A stretch of 64,000 bases of DNA from Clostridium caldaquaticum (GTDB taxonomy: Bacteria > Bacillota > Clostridia > Clostridiales > Clostridiaceae). Location: NCBI RefSeq assembly GCF_023806125.1, contig NZ_JAMSKT010000013.1, positions 1 through 64,000 of the forward strand. The letters are read 5' to 3'. Below are positions 27,858-37,671 of this stretch, one piece after another. The translations under genes were made by a program, and so were the position numbers. Each line of letters begins with the position of its first letter. The first letter of the stretch is position 1. The notes beneath the pieces were generated by a model. The model worked only from the letters and a program-made list of their open reading frames with translations, did no database searches and was not told the origin of the DNA.

Positions 27858-28949
27858 ATGAAAAAATTAAAATTTGCAATTATCGGATGTGGAAGAATAT
27901 CATATAAGCATGTAGAAGCACTTGTAAAAAATAAAGAAGAAGCTGTACTTGCAGCAGTTTGTGATGTTATAGAAGAAAATGCAGCAGCAAAGAAAAATGA
28001 TTATGAAACTAAAATGAATAATGAAATTAAAGTCAATGTTTACACAGACTATAAAGAAATGATACGTAAGGAAGAGATTGATGTGGTAACTATAGCTACA
28101 GAAAGCGGTTATCACCCAGAAATAGCTATATACTGCATGAATAAAGGAAAGCATGTAATCGTAGAAAAGCCAATGGCACTTTCAATTGAAGATGCGGACA
28201 AGATGATAGAATGTGCTAATAAAAATGGTGTGAAGCTCTGTGTAAGTCATCAGAATAGATTTAACATGTCTATTAGGAAATTAAGAGCTGCTATTGAAGC
28301 TAATAGATTTGGTAAATTAATCAATGGAACTGCTAGAATTCTTTGGAACAGGAATATGAATTATTACAAACAAGCACCTTGGAGAGGAACTTGGGAGCTT
28401 GATGGCGGTACGCTTATGAATCAATGCATACATAATATAGATTTACTACAATGGATGATGGGGGGAGAAGTTGACACAGTTTTTTCAATGAGTGATACTT
28501 TTATTAGAAATATTGAAGCGGAAGATTTTGGTGCAATTTTGATTAGATTTAAAAATGGTTCTATTGGTATAGTTGAGGGAAGTGCCTGTGTATTTCCTAA
28601 AAATTTAGAAGAAACTTTAAGTATTTTTGGTGAAAAAGGGACAGTTTGCATAGGTGGCCTTGCAGTAAATAAAATAGAAACTTGGAGATTCGAAGATAAT
28701 GTAGAAAATGAAGAAGAAATTTTAAGTAATCAGGAAGGAGATCCTGATACAGTTTATGGATTTGGGCATGCTCCTTTGTTTAAGGATATGATAAATGCTG
28801 TTAAAGAAAATAGAGAACCGTTAATAAATGGAGAGGAAGGTAAAAAAAGCGTATCTATAATATTAGCTGCTTATAAATCTAGAATTACTGGAAGTCCAGT
28901 TAAGTTTCCGCTAGAGAGATTTTCTACTTTAGATATGAAAAATATATAA
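27858..28949 (+). CDS. Gfo/Idh/MocA oxidoreductase, WbpB-like
   Basis: This protein of about 363 residues has an N-terminal NAD-binding domain (FAIIGCGRISYKHVEAL) and the family motif VEKPMALSIEDAD, where the EKP lysine is catalytic. The C-terminal alpha/beta domain contains GGTLMNQCIHNIDLLQWMMG with the conserved HNID. Similarity and position next to a WbpA-like enzyme suggest oxidation at C3 of UDP-GlcNAcA, preparing for amination. ATG 27858 lies 11 bases from AGGTGG; the nearer GTG codons overlap that site. The aminotransferase partner (WbpE) is not in the window. Confidence 0.85.
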   Translation: MKKLKFAIIGCGRISYKHVEALVKNKEEAVLAAVCDVIEENAAAKKNDYETKMNNEIKVNVYTDYKEMIRKEEIDVVTIATESGYHPEIAIYCMNKGKHVIVEKPMALSIEDADKMIECANKNGVKLCVSHQNRFNMSIRKLRAAIEANRFGKLINGTARILWNRNMNYYKQAPWRGTWELDGGTLMNQCIHNIDLLQWMMGGEVDTVFSMSDTFIRNIEAEDFGAILIRFKNGSIGIVEGSACVFPKNLEETLSIFGEKGTVCIGGLAVNKIETWRFEDNVENEEEILSNQEGDPDTVYGFGHAPLFKDMINAVKENREPLINGEEGKKSVSIILAAYKSRITGSPVKFPLERFSTLDMKNI

Positions 28950-29028
28950 TAGGTTGCTATTGATAATACCATAATAATAATATATGGACATAATTATTTT
29001 GTTTATTTTATGAAGGGACTAGCTTACT

Positions 29029-30218
29029 ATGATTAAAAAACAACTACACATTTTAATATTGCCATCATGGTACCCTATCAGTAGTATGCCATTAAGTGGG
29101 ATTTTTTTTAAGGAACAGGTTCAAGCGCTTAGAAGAGCAGGGGTTAAGGCAGGAATAGTGTACCCAGAAACTAGAGGTTTGACAAATTTTAGTATAAAAA
29201 ATTTGTTAAATAACCATTTTCACATAACAAAGGAATTAGAAGACTCAGTAATGACATTTAGATTGCATAGTTGGAATATGTTTCCAAAGATGCCGAAACT
29301 CCAAGCAATACAATGGGTTTATGAAACAAAAAGACTAGTCAAAAAATATATAGAAATAAATGGTAAACCAGATATTATTCATGCACATAGTACGTTATGG
29401 GGAGGGTATACGGCTTTATTATTATCAAAGGAATATAATATACCTTACATTATAACAGAGCATCATTCTAATTTTGCAAATGGTCTTATTAAAGACTGGC
29501 AAGTGCCATATATTCAAAAATCATTTATTGATGCTAAAAAATTGATTGCAGTTAGCAGTCCCTTTGCTAAAATACTTCAGCATTATGATAAGGGAAAAAA
29601 TATAGTGGTTATTCCGAATGCAATTAATACTGATTTTTTTTACTTTAAGAAAAAAAATGCAAAGAAAAATTTACTTATTTATTTGTAGCCCTTTTACATC
29701 CACATAAAGGCGCAGATATTTTGATAAGAGCTTTTGCTAAAGCTTATAAAGGAAATGATAAGTTTGTTTTAAAAATCGGCGGAGACGGAAAATATAGAAG
29801 ACAATTAGAAAATTTAGCTTGTGAATTAAATATAAAAAGACAAGTAGAGTTTCTTGGCAGCCTGAATAGAGAACAGGTTAGAGAACAGCTTTGGAATTCT
29901 AATGTTCTTGTTTTGCCTAGTTATTATGAGACTTTTGGGGTTGTTTTAATAGAGTCACTATCTTCTGGTACGCCAATTATATCAACAAATTCAGGTGGAC
30001 CTGTTGACATAGTAAGGTCTGATGTTGGAATATTATTTAATCCAGGCAATGTAAGTCAATTGTCCAAGGCGTTAGTAGATTTATATAAAAATTATGATTT
30101 ATATGATCCATGTTTGATACGAAAATATGCAGTTGATAATTTTAGTGATAAAATTATTACAGAAAAATTAATAGATGTTTATAAAGAGGTACTCAATTTA
30201 AAATCCCATGATCTATGA
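29029..30218 (+). pseudogene. GT4 glycosyltransferase split by a one-base frameshift at an A8 run
   Basis: The two open segments together make one complete GT4 enzyme of about 396 residues. The first (29029-29688) has LILPSWYPISSMPLSGIFF, DIIHAHSTLWGG and IPNAINTDFF; the second frame picks up at about 29680 with LFVALLHPHKGADIL and ends with GGDGKYRRQLENL and ETFGVVLIESLSSGTP, the donor-binding motif. The frame changes as if one base were missing, and an A8 run at 29650-29657 is the natural place: adding one A gives a continuous GT4 protein. It may be a real mutation, a phase-variable or slippage-dependent gene, or a sequencing error. Confidence 0.85.
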
Positions 30219-30229
30219 GGTGATGATTT

Positions 30230-31342
30230 TTGAATATAGGGATGATATTAACTAATGGATTTGATCCTGATCCACGAGTATATAAAGAGGCTTTATCTTT
30301 AGTTAAGTTAGGACATAATGTTACAATTTTATGTTGGGATAGGGAATCAAAGTATAAAGATTCAGCTATACAAATTTTAGATGGAATTAAAATTGTTAGA
30401 TTTTTTGCTAATTCTAAATATGGTTCAGGTTATAAACAGGCTTTAAAGTTTTGGAAGTTTAGAAATGAAGTTTCAAATTATATTAGAAAAAATAATTTTG
30501 ATGCTTTACATTGTCATGATTTTGATGGATTTTTCATAGGTTATACTATTTGTAAAAATATGAAAATAAAATTAGTTTATGATGAACATGATTTGTTTTA
30601 TACTTATTTTTTAAATAGGAAAGGTATTATAAATAAATTTATCTGTAATTTTATAAAATATAGTGAAAAAATAATGCTGAAAAGAGTAGATAATCACATA
30701 GTTGTTACTCCAGAGATGGCGAGATTATATTCAAATTCATCAAATAATATTACTATTATTAATAATGCTCCATTAAGTGCTATCTTTAGAGATATTAATA
30801 AGACACACAGTAATAAATTAAGAATTGGTTATATAGGGTCTGTTAGATATTTGGAGGAACTTAAGGTACTGATAGATGTTTCGCAAAAATTTAAGGATAA
30901 AGTTGAGATAATTATATCTGGTAGAGGAGTTGCACTGGATGAATTGATAAGCTATAGTTCTAATTATAAGAATGTAGAAATTACAGGAGCTTTTTCAATG
31001 GATCAGTTAGAAGAGTTGTATAAAAATATAGATATAACATATGCTTTTTATCCTGGAGATGTATCTTCAATATCTATGCCTAATAAATTTTATGAAAGTA
31101 TAATTACTGAAACCCCTATAATTGCTAATAAGGAAACAGAATTTGGTAAAGAAGTGATAAAAAATAATATAGGCTATAGTATTGATGAAACTTCATTGAG
31201 TAAAGAGTTAGAAAAAATTATTTCGGAATTAGTTGAAAATAAAACTAAGAGAGAGTTTATTGTAAATAATATGAGAAGAATTAAAGGAGATTATGTTTGG
31301 GAAGCAAACGATAAGAAGTTAGAAGCTATATATGCAAACTAG
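30230..31342 (+). CDS. GT4-type glycosyltransferase
   Basis: This 370-residue GT-B enzyme has the acceptor-side N-terminal domain (GMILTNGFDPDPRVYKEAL, FDALHCHDFDGFFIG), a YDEHDLFY segment and a C-terminal donor domain with IGYIGSVRYLEELK and SISMPNKFYESIITETPIIA, the loop carrying the nucleotide-contacting glutamate. The TTG start follows GAGGTGATG, and the gene lies 11 bases behind the frameshifted GT4, so it is part of the same operon. It should add one sugar to the lipid-linked repeat unit; which sugar is unknown. Confidence 0.85.
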   Translation: MNIGMILTNGFDPDPRVYKEALSLVKLGHNVTILCWDRESKYKDSAIQILDGIKIVRFFANSKYGSGYKQALKFWKFRNEVSNYIRKNNFDALHCHDFDGFFIGYTICKNMKIKLVYDEHDLFYTYFLNRKGIINKFICNFIKYSEKIMLKRVDNHIVVTPEMARLYSNSSNNITIINNAPLSAIFRDINKTHSNKLRIGYIGSVRYLEELKVLIDVSQKFKDKVEIIISGRGVALDELISYSSNYKNVEITGAFSMDQLEELYKNIDITYAFYPGDVSSISMPNKFYESIITETPIIANKETEFGKEVIKNNIGYSIDETSLSKELEKIISELVENKTKREFIVNNMRRIKGDYVWEANDKKLEAIYAN

Positions 31343-31406
31343 TATATATGGTTAATAAAATGTGTGAGTAAAAATGGTTATTTTACAAAGAGTGGGTGCT
31401 TGATAG

Positions 31407-32411
31407 ATGAGAAGTCAAAATAATGTAAGTGTAATAATCCCAATTTATAATGAAGAAAAATATATATATAATACACTTAATCGTATCATAAACCAAACAT
31501 GGCAGGGAGATATAGAAATAGTAATAGTGGATGGTAATTCATCTGATATGACATTACAAATAATTCATAAGGTAAGTACAAATTTACCTGAAAATCGTAA
31601 AATTATTGTTTTAAATAATCCAAAGAGATGCATACCTACTTCATTGAATATGGCATGTGAAAATGTAAGTAATGATATAATTATCAGAGTAGATGGACAT
31701 ACATTTATTCCTTTAAATTATATAGATGAGTGTATGTCTGCCTTGACTAAAATTAAATTTAATGGAATAGTCGGTGGAAGATGTATTATAAATCAAGGTG
31801 ATGATACAAAGATTGCTAAAGGAATTTCTATAGCTGTAGGTAATCCAATAGGAGTTGGGAATGCTTTATATAGAACCTTTAAAGGAGAATTAGAAGAACT
31901 ATTGGATGTGGATACAGTACCTTTTGGAGCTTTTACAAAAGAATTATGGGAAAAAGTTGGGGGATATGATGAGGAATTGCTTTATGATGAAGATTATGAT
32001 TTTAACTATAGAGCCAGAAGATTAGGATATAGAGTTGTAATGAATCCTAAAATAGTGCTTAACTATTTTTCGAGGAAAGACTTTAAAACATTATGGCTCC
32101 AATACTATAGATATGGATATTGGGCAAATCGTTTTTGTCTAAAGCATAAAATTGTGCCATCTTTCCGTAGACTTGTACCAACATTTTTTGTTTTAGCTTT
32201 GCTTACTTTGCCTTTTATAAGTAATTTGTTATTTTATTTAATGATTTCAATGTATTTAGTAATGATTTTTATAACGGCTTTTCGTGAAGGGGTTATAAAG
32301 AGAAAGGACTTTATTTTATTTGTAGCGATGATACCTGCATTTCCAACCCTTCACTTATCATATGGATTTGGAAGTATATTAAGTATTATTGCAAAATTGT
32401 TAAAATTTTAA
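31407..32411 (+). CDS. GT2 glycosyltransferase with C-terminal membrane helices (ExoA-like)
   Basis: This 334-residue protein has a GT-A domain with SVIIPIYNEEKYIYNTL, IVIVDGNSSDMT, a RVDGH metal-site motif and DEDYDFNYRARRLGY, then a C-terminal hydrophobic hairpin (about 255-320) that would hold it at the membrane. The layout resembles succinoglycan ExoA and related polysaccharide transferases. It is the last gene before an internal terminator, so it probably ends the first transcript of the locus. Confidence 0.85.
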   Translation: MRSQNNVSVIIPIYNEEKYIYNTLNRIINQTWQGDIEIVIVDGNSSDMTLQIIHKVSTNLPENRKIIVLNNPKRCIPTSLNMACENVSNDIIIRVDGHTFIPLNYIDECMSALTKIKFNGIVGGRCIINQGDDTKIAKGISIAVGNPIGVGNALYRTFKGELEELLDVDTVPFGAFTKELWEKVGGYDEELLYDEDYDFNYRARRLGYRVVMNPKIVLNYFSRKDFKTLWLQYYRYGYWANRFCLKHKIVPSFRRLVPTFFVLALLTLPFISNLLFYLMISMYLVMIFITAFREGVIKRKDFILFVAMIPAFPTLHLSYGFGSILSIIAKLLKF

Positions 32412-32439
32412 TATTTACTTATTCAATAAATATTTATAA

Positions 32440-32479
32440 CTGTAGCAAATATGTATTAATTCATTTGCTACAGGTTTTT
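32440..32479 (+). terminator. Internal terminator within the polysaccharide locus
   Basis: CTGTAGCAAAT (32440-32450) pairs with ATTTGCTACAG (32463-32473), followed by GTTTTTT. It separates the locus into two transcripts. Confidence 0.9.
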
Positions 32480-32494
32480 TATGGGATTTAATAT

Positions 32495-32524
32495 TTGTAA
32501 TAATTTAATTTTATGTGATATAAT
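32495..32524 (+). promoter_or_regulatory. Probable sigma-A promoter of the second polysaccharide transcript
   Basis: TTGTAA (32495-32500), 18 bases, TATAAT (32519-32524), placed between the internal terminator and the polymerase gene. Confidence 0.5.
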
Positions 32525-32562
32525 ACTTTTATGTGTTTTATCATAGATTGAGGAGGATATTT

Positions 32563-33963
32563 ATGATATGTAATAGATTTAAATCCTTTTTAGATTTTAG
32601 AAAAGTATGGGATCAATCTATTTATTATATTGTTTTTTTTATAATATTATGTCTAGGGTTTATTACTGCTAATAAGTATTATCAATTTTATAATTTTTAT
32701 TATGTTGAAGGCATTGGATTAAGAATAGTGCAAATGATGCCATTATTTTTTATTGTTTTAATTGCATACATAAAATTAATACCGAATAATCTTGATGAGT
32801 TTCCAACTCTTTATTGGTATTTTTTTATTTTTATGACCATTATACCAATGATTGTAGTTTATATATTTAATGGTATTGGTGAAAGTAAAAATATTATAAT
32901 GTTTATATATCTGGTGTCTTTTTTATGTATGGTCGGAGCTTTGCTTTTGAAAATAGATATATTAAAAATTAGGAATACTAATATTAATAAACATATATTT
33001 TGGTTTGGAATAATTATAATACTCATTGCAGGTTATAGTTATATTATTTATAAGTTAGGTATACCTAAAAACATACTTAAATCTTTTACCGATGTATATG
33101 AAATTAGATTAAATTATAGAAAAAACTCAAACAGAATAGTAGATTATTTTGTTCAGTGGTTAGGCAACGCTGTCAATCCTTTTATTTTTGCATATGCTTT
33201 AAGGAAAAAGGAGTATAAAAAATCTTTTACTTTGTTTATACTTCAATTAGTATTATATATATATACTTCATATAAAAGCTTATTTTTAGTATTTTTTTTG
33301 GCGCCACTGTTTGGAGCGGTAATAAGTATAGGGCTTTCAAAAAAATTTGTAAGTATAATGTTTATTTTAGGGGCAGCAGTTGGTACTATTGCTGGATTTT
33401 TGGATTTTTTAATGATTTATCTTCTTAGTGTGTTAAGAATATTTTTGTGGCCGGCTTTAATTGCGTTTGAATATTATGACTTTTTCTATATGTATCCAAA
33501 GCCACGTCTATCTTATAGTTCATTTGTACCATTTATACCAGATGTATATAACATTGAGCCTCCCTTTTTAATATCTAAGCTTTATTACAATAAACCTCTT
33601 ATGAGGGCTAACACAACTTGGTATGCTGATGCATATGCAAACTTTGGATTTATTGGAGTGATTGTTTTTGCAGTCATTTTATATTTAATACTAATTGTAA
33701 TAAAGGCTATTCAAAACAAAGATAAATACTTAGTTTCAAGCTGCTTATTTGGTGGAATTATTACGTTGTTTAATGGACCTTTATTAACTACTATTATTAC
33801 TGGAGGATTAGCAGTAGGAATTTTTTTAGCATATTTTATACCTAATGAAATATGTACAAGTAATCAAGGTCTTATAAGCTTAAATTTAAAACTGGGATTT
33901 ATGTTAAATAATTTTAAAATTAAAATTATAAATATAATGAAAAAATTTTTAAATCGTAATTAG
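32563..33963 (+). CDS. Wzy-like O-antigen/oligosaccharide repeat-unit polymerase
   Basis: This is an integral membrane protein of about 466 residues with ten or more predicted helices (for example YIVFFIILCLGFITA, LFFIVLIAYIKLIP) and a long extracytoplasmic loop (about 300-350: YYDFFYMYPKPRLSYSSF). Wzy-type polymerases are recognised by this topology more than by motifs, so the assignment rests on topology and on position between glycosyltransferases and a flippase. ATG 32563 with AGGAGG six bases upstream replaces an earlier in-frame TTG. It would join lipid-linked repeat units outside the membrane. Confidence 0.7.
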   Translation: MICNRFKSFLDFRKVWDQSIYYIVFFIILCLGFITANKYYQFYNFYYVEGIGLRIVQMMPLFFIVLIAYIKLIPNNLDEFPTLYWYFFIFMTIIPMIVVYIFNGIGESKNIIMFIYLVSFLCMVGALLLKIDILKIRNTNINKHIFWFGIIIILIAGYSYIIYKLGIPKNILKSFTDVYEIRLNYRKNSNRIVDYFVQWLGNAVNPFIFAYALRKKEYKKSFTLFILQLVLYIYTSYKSLFLVFFLAPLFGAVISIGLSKKFVSIMFILGAAVGTIAGFLDFLMIYLLSVLRIFLWPALIAFEYYDFFYMYPKPRLSYSSFVPFIPDVYNIEPPFLISKLYYNKPLMRANTTWYADAYANFGFIGVIVFAVILYLILIVIKAIQNKDKYLVSSCLFGGIITLFNGPLLTTIITGGLAVGIFLAYFIPNEICTSNQGLISLNLKLGFMLNNFKIKIINIMKKFLNRN

Positions 33964-34066
33964 ATAATAAATAGTAAAATAGTACAACTCAACATAATAA
34001 ATTTTACCTTTATTAATTTGGTACTAAAATTTGAGTTGTTGTGCGGTTAAAGTTTTGGAGGAAAAT

Positions 34067-35623
34067 ATGACAAAGTCTAAACTTAGTAAAATAGCAGGAA
34101 TACTCATGATAATTACTATAATAAGTAAATTAATTGGATTTGTCAGAGATGCATTAATAGCTAGTTCATTTGGAGCTTCTTATCAAACAGATGCTTATAC
34201 TATGTCATTAACAATACCTTATATGTTTTTTGAGTTATTTGGTTTGACTATTACAACTACTTTTATACCTATTCTTAGTGAAAGTTATATAAAAAAAGGT
34301 AAAAAAGAGATGTTTAATTTAGCTAATTCCATATTAAATATATTAATTATTATTACTATATTTGCATCCATACTTGGGTGGCTTTTTGCTCCAATAATTG
34401 TAAAAATGTTAGCACCTAAATTTAATGAGGTTACATATAATTTAACAGTTCAACTTACTAAGCTAAGTATAATTAATATATTGTTTTTAAGCTTAAATAG
34501 TGGACTAACAGCTGTAGTGCAGGCTTTAGATGAATTCGTATCGCCAGCAATTGTAGGAATTGTTATGAATATACCTATAATATTTTATATAATTTTTGGT
34601 AAATCTCATAATATTGTAGAATTGACAATTGTTACAATCTTAGGTAATGCTATTCAAATATTAGTATACTTGCCATGGCTTATTAGGAACAGATATAAAT
34701 ATAAATTTTATATAAACTTACACGATTCACGAATAAAAAAAATGCTTTATTTAATATCTCCAATACTGATAGGTATAGGAGTAGAAAAAATTAATTCTAT
34801 TGTAAATAGAATAATGGCATCAGGACTGGCTCAAGGTAGTATTACGGCGTTAGATTATGCTAATAAAGTAAATTATATGGTTTATTTTACATTTGCACAG
34901 GCTATTATTACTGTTATTTATCCTTCGCTTTCTAGAGAAGGAGCTTCTGAAAATTTGAATCAGTTTAAGCAGTATTTAATAAAAGCATTTAATAGCATAA
35001 ATTTATTAATGATTCCTTGCTCTGTTGGTATGCTTGTTTTAAGGATACCTATTATTAATATATTATTTAAACATGGTTCTTTTGATGATAGAGCAGTAAA
35101 TATGACATCTACTGCACTATTATACTTAGTTATAGGAATGATTTTTTATTCAATTAGAGATGTAGGCAATAGAGCTTTTTACGCTCTTCAGGATACTAGA
35201 ACTCCAATGATAAATGGTATTTTTGGAGTAATAATAAATATAATTTTAAACATTACTTTAGTTAATATTATGGGAATAGGGGGACTTACTTTATCTACCT
35301 CTATATCAGCAATAGTTACATCGATATTACTTATTTATCGTTTAAGAAAAAAAATTGGTAGTATTAATTTATCTGGTACTTTAAAAAGTCTTGGTAAAAT
35401 ACTACTTGCTTCAATTGTTATGGGAACAGTGATAAATATTTTAAGAATTTATATTTCAAATAATATAACAGGATTAAAAGCTGATTTATTTATAGTTGCA
35501 TTATCAATATTTTTAGGGATATTTGTTTATGGAATTATTCTCTTAATTTTAAGAGAACAGGAGTTTATATTATACTTTAAAAATATTAAAAGCAAAATAT
35601 TGTTAATAAAAGAGAAACAATAA
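34067..35623 (+). CDS. MurJ/MviN family lipid-linked oligosaccharide flippase
   Basis: This 518-residue membrane protein has about 14 helices and opens with the family signature LIGFVRDALIASSFGASYQTDAY. Further conserved parts include a TTTFIPILSE segment and DVGNRAFYALQDTRTPM. MurJ proteins flip lipid II; in a polysaccharide locus that lacks a Wzx (PST) protein, this copy may flip the repeat unit instead. ATG 34067 follows GGAGG. An interrupted inverted repeat (ACAACTCAA near 33983 with TTGAGTTGT near 34031) precedes the gene, but no terminator is evident. Confidence 0.9.
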   Translation: MTKSKLSKIAGILMIITIISKLIGFVRDALIASSFGASYQTDAYTMSLTIPYMFFELFGLTITTTFIPILSESYIKKGKKEMFNLANSILNILIIITIFASILGWLFAPIIVKMLAPKFNEVTYNLTVQLTKLSIINILFLSLNSGLTAVVQALDEFVSPAIVGIVMNIPIIFYIIFGKSHNIVELTIVTILGNAIQILVYLPWLIRNRYKYKFYINLHDSRIKKMLYLISPILIGIGVEKINSIVNRIMASGLAQGSITALDYANKVNYMVYFTFAQAIITVIYPSLSREGASENLNQFKQYLIKAFNSINLLMIPCSVGMLVLRIPIINILFKHGSFDDRAVNMTSTALLYLVIGMIFYSIRDVGNRAFYALQDTRTPMINGIFGVIINIILNITLVNIMGIGGLTLSTSISAIVTSILLIYRLRKKIGSINLSGTLKSLGKILLASIVMGTVINILRIYISNNITGLKADLFIVALSIFLGIFVYGIILLILREQEFILYFKNIKSKILLIKEKQ

Positions 35624-35678
35624 TATAAGACTATAATAAAATATATTTTGTTATAAGAAAGAGAAGTGGATTTACAAT

Positions 35679-36884
35679 ATGGAAAAATTTAAAAAAGTTT
35701 TAGTTTTAGCAATAGTTTTTGTTTTTTTGTTATCAAGTTGTAAATTTTCAAATAATAAAAAAGAAATTATTATTTGGTCACATTTGAGCGATACTGAAAC
35801 ACGCAACCTTGAAAAATCTGTAAAACAGTGGACTAAATTCACGGGAATTAACGTCAGGGTATATAGTGATAAAGGAGATGTATATACTTATCTTCAGGCT
35901 GTTAAGGCTAATAAAGAACCAGATATTGTGTTTGGAGTAAAGCAGGAAAATTTAGGAACTCTTTATAAAGAAAATTTAGTTGACGAAGCTCCAAGTGATA
36001 TTATTAAAGAGGAAAACTATGCAAAGGCAGCTCTAAATTCAGTTACATTTGATAAAAAGACTTTTGGAGTACCTATTTCTATGACCACTTATGCTTTATA
36101 TTTTAATAAGGATAAAGTTAAAACTCCACCGACTACATTGGATGAACTTTTAGAATCAGCAAAAAAAGTAGGATTTCAATATGATATTAACAATATTTAC
36201 TATAGCTATTCATTTTTAGATGCATTTGGGGCAGAGATTTTTGATGATTTAGAAAATAAATCAGCAGTTGATAATTTAAATTTAGCTAATGAAGGAGCAA
36301 TTAAGGGAATTAAATTATTAAGGGATATGATTCAAAGGTATAAATTTATGCCAAATGATACAAAGTTTAATATTAATGACGCTAAAGATAGTTTTAAAAA
36401 TGGTGATGTTGGATTATACATAGGAGAAATGTGGGATATAGAGGGGTTTAAAAAGGCAAAATTAAATTTTGGTGTTGTTCCTTTGCCTAAAATCAATAAT
36501 AAAGAAACTAAGTCAATAGTAATTACTCAAGTTGCTTTTGTAAGTTCTTTATCAAAATATAAAGAGGAATCATGGAATTTAATTAAATATTTAGTTTCTA
36601 ACAATTTACTAATAATGGATAAAAAAGAAAATAAATTACCAGTTATGTTAGATGAGTTAAATAAGGAATCAATTATTAATGATCCAATTTTCGGCGGTTT
36701 TTCAAAGCAAGCTCAAAATAGCAGTTTAACTATTAATAGACAAGACATGCATGGATTATTAAAAGCTAGTGAGTATTTGCATTTGGTTACAAATGAAAGT
36801 GTAGATCCTGAATTATTTGGCAATCTGATAACTAATGCAATTAAGTTAGAAATAATAAAACAAGATCATACAAAAATAGAGTAG
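35679..36884 (+). CDS. Orphan extracellular solute-binding lipoprotein (family 1)
   Basis: This 401-residue lipoprotein has a signal ending in the lipobox LLSSC with Cys21. The mature part is a sugar-type family 1 binding protein (IIIWSHLSDTE, VPISMTTYALYFNKDKVKTP, GDVGLYIGEMWD). Such proteins normally feed an ABC importer, yet no permease or ATPase gene is nearby: it lies between the flippase and an acyltransferase in a biosynthetic operon. It could bind a glycan or sugar at the surface or serve a distant importer. Ligand and role are unknown. Confidence 0.85.
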   Translation: MEKFKKVLVLAIVFVFLLSSCKFSNNKKEIIIWSHLSDTETRNLEKSVKQWTKFTGINVRVYSDKGDVYTYLQAVKANKEPDIVFGVKQENLGTLYKENLVDEAPSDIIKEENYAKAALNSVTFDKKTFGVPISMTTYALYFNKDKVKTPPTTLDELLESAKKVGFQYDINNIYYSYSFLDAFGAEIFDDLENKSAVDNLNLANEGAIKGIKLLRDMIQRYKFMPNDTKFNINDAKDSFKNGDVGLYIGEMWDIEGFKKAKLNFGVVPLPKINNKETKSIVITQVAFVSSLSKYKEESWNLIKYLVSNNLLIMDKKENKLPVMLDELNKESIINDPIFGGFSKQAQNSSLTINRQDMHGLLKASEYLHLVTNESVDPELFGNLITNAIKLEIIKQDHTKIE

Positions 36885-36916
36885 TATTTTTAAAGTTTGC
36901 ATTGGAGGAATAAAAA

Positions 36917-37657
36917 ATGAATTACGTTTCTAGTAAAAGTAATATAGGAATAAACGTAACTATTGGACATTTTTCAGTAATTGAAGATGAGGTGGTTATA
37001 GGAGATAATTGTATTATAGGAAATAATGTAGTAATACACAAGGGTACAAAAATAGGATGCAATGTACGAATTGATGATAATACTGTAATTGGAAAACAGC
37101 CAATGAGAGCCGTAAACAGTATTTTTAAAGATGAAAAAGATTTTCTACCTGCAAATATAAAAGATAAATGTTTAATAGGAGCTGGTGTTATAATTTATTG
37201 TGGATGTGAAGTTGGAGATAGTACTTTAGTTGCTGATTTGGCTACTATAAGAGAAAATGTTATTATTGGAGAAAAGACAATCATAGGGAGAGGTGTAGCT
37301 ATTGAGAATTTCTGTAAGATTGGTTCTAATTGCAAGCTAGAAACAAATGCATATTTAACTGCTTATTCAGAGGTTGAAGATTATGTTTTTATAGCTCCTG
37401 GAGTAGTAACTTCAAACGATAATTTCGCAGCAAGGTCAAAAGAGAGATATAAACATTTTAAAGGTGTAACAGTTAAAAAGGGTGGAAGAATTGGAGCTCA
37501 AGCAACTATTTTGCCAGGAAAGGTTATAAATGAAGATGGTTTTATAGCAGCAGGAAGTGTTGTTACTAAAGATGTTGAAAAAGAAGTAATTGTTGCTGGA
37601 AATCCAGCGAAGGTAATAAAGAGAGTACCTGAAGATCAGTTATTAATTAATCAGTGA
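36917..37657 (+). CDS. Left-handed beta-helix (hexapeptide) acyltransferase, WbpD-like
   Basis: This 246-residue protein is built almost entirely of hexapeptide repeats ([LIV]-G-x-x-x-x), as in VVIGDNCIIGNNVVIHKGTKIG, forming a trimeric left-handed beta helix. The end, FIAAGSVVTKDV and VAGNPAKVIKRVP, is typical of sugar-amine O- and N-acetyltransferases. The company of WbpA-, WbpB- and WbpI-like genes suggests acetylation of the 3-amino group of UDP-GlcNAc3NA (the WbpD step). It is longer than classical WbpD (about 190 residues), so other acyl transfers remain possible. It overlaps the extended frame of the next gene. Confidence 0.8.
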   Translation: MNYVSSKSNIGINVTIGHFSVIEDEVVIGDNCIIGNNVVIHKGTKIGCNVRIDDNTVIGKQPMRAVNSIFKDEKDFLPANIKDKCLIGAGVIIYCGCEVGDSTLVADLATIRENVIIGEKTIIGRGVAIENFCKIGSNCKLETNAYLTAYSEVEDYVFIAPGVVTSNDNFAARSKERYKHFKGVTVKKGGRIGAQATILPGKVINEDGFIAAGSVVTKDVEKEVIVAGNPAKVIKRVPEDQLLINQ

Positions 37658-37671
37658 GAGGAGAAATTAAT

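Noticed and set aside
33983-34039. ACAACTCAA/TTGAGTTGT inverted repeat as a terminator before the MurJ-family gene
   Set aside because: The loop is about 40 bases and there is no T run; the flanking genes are same-strand and closely spaced.
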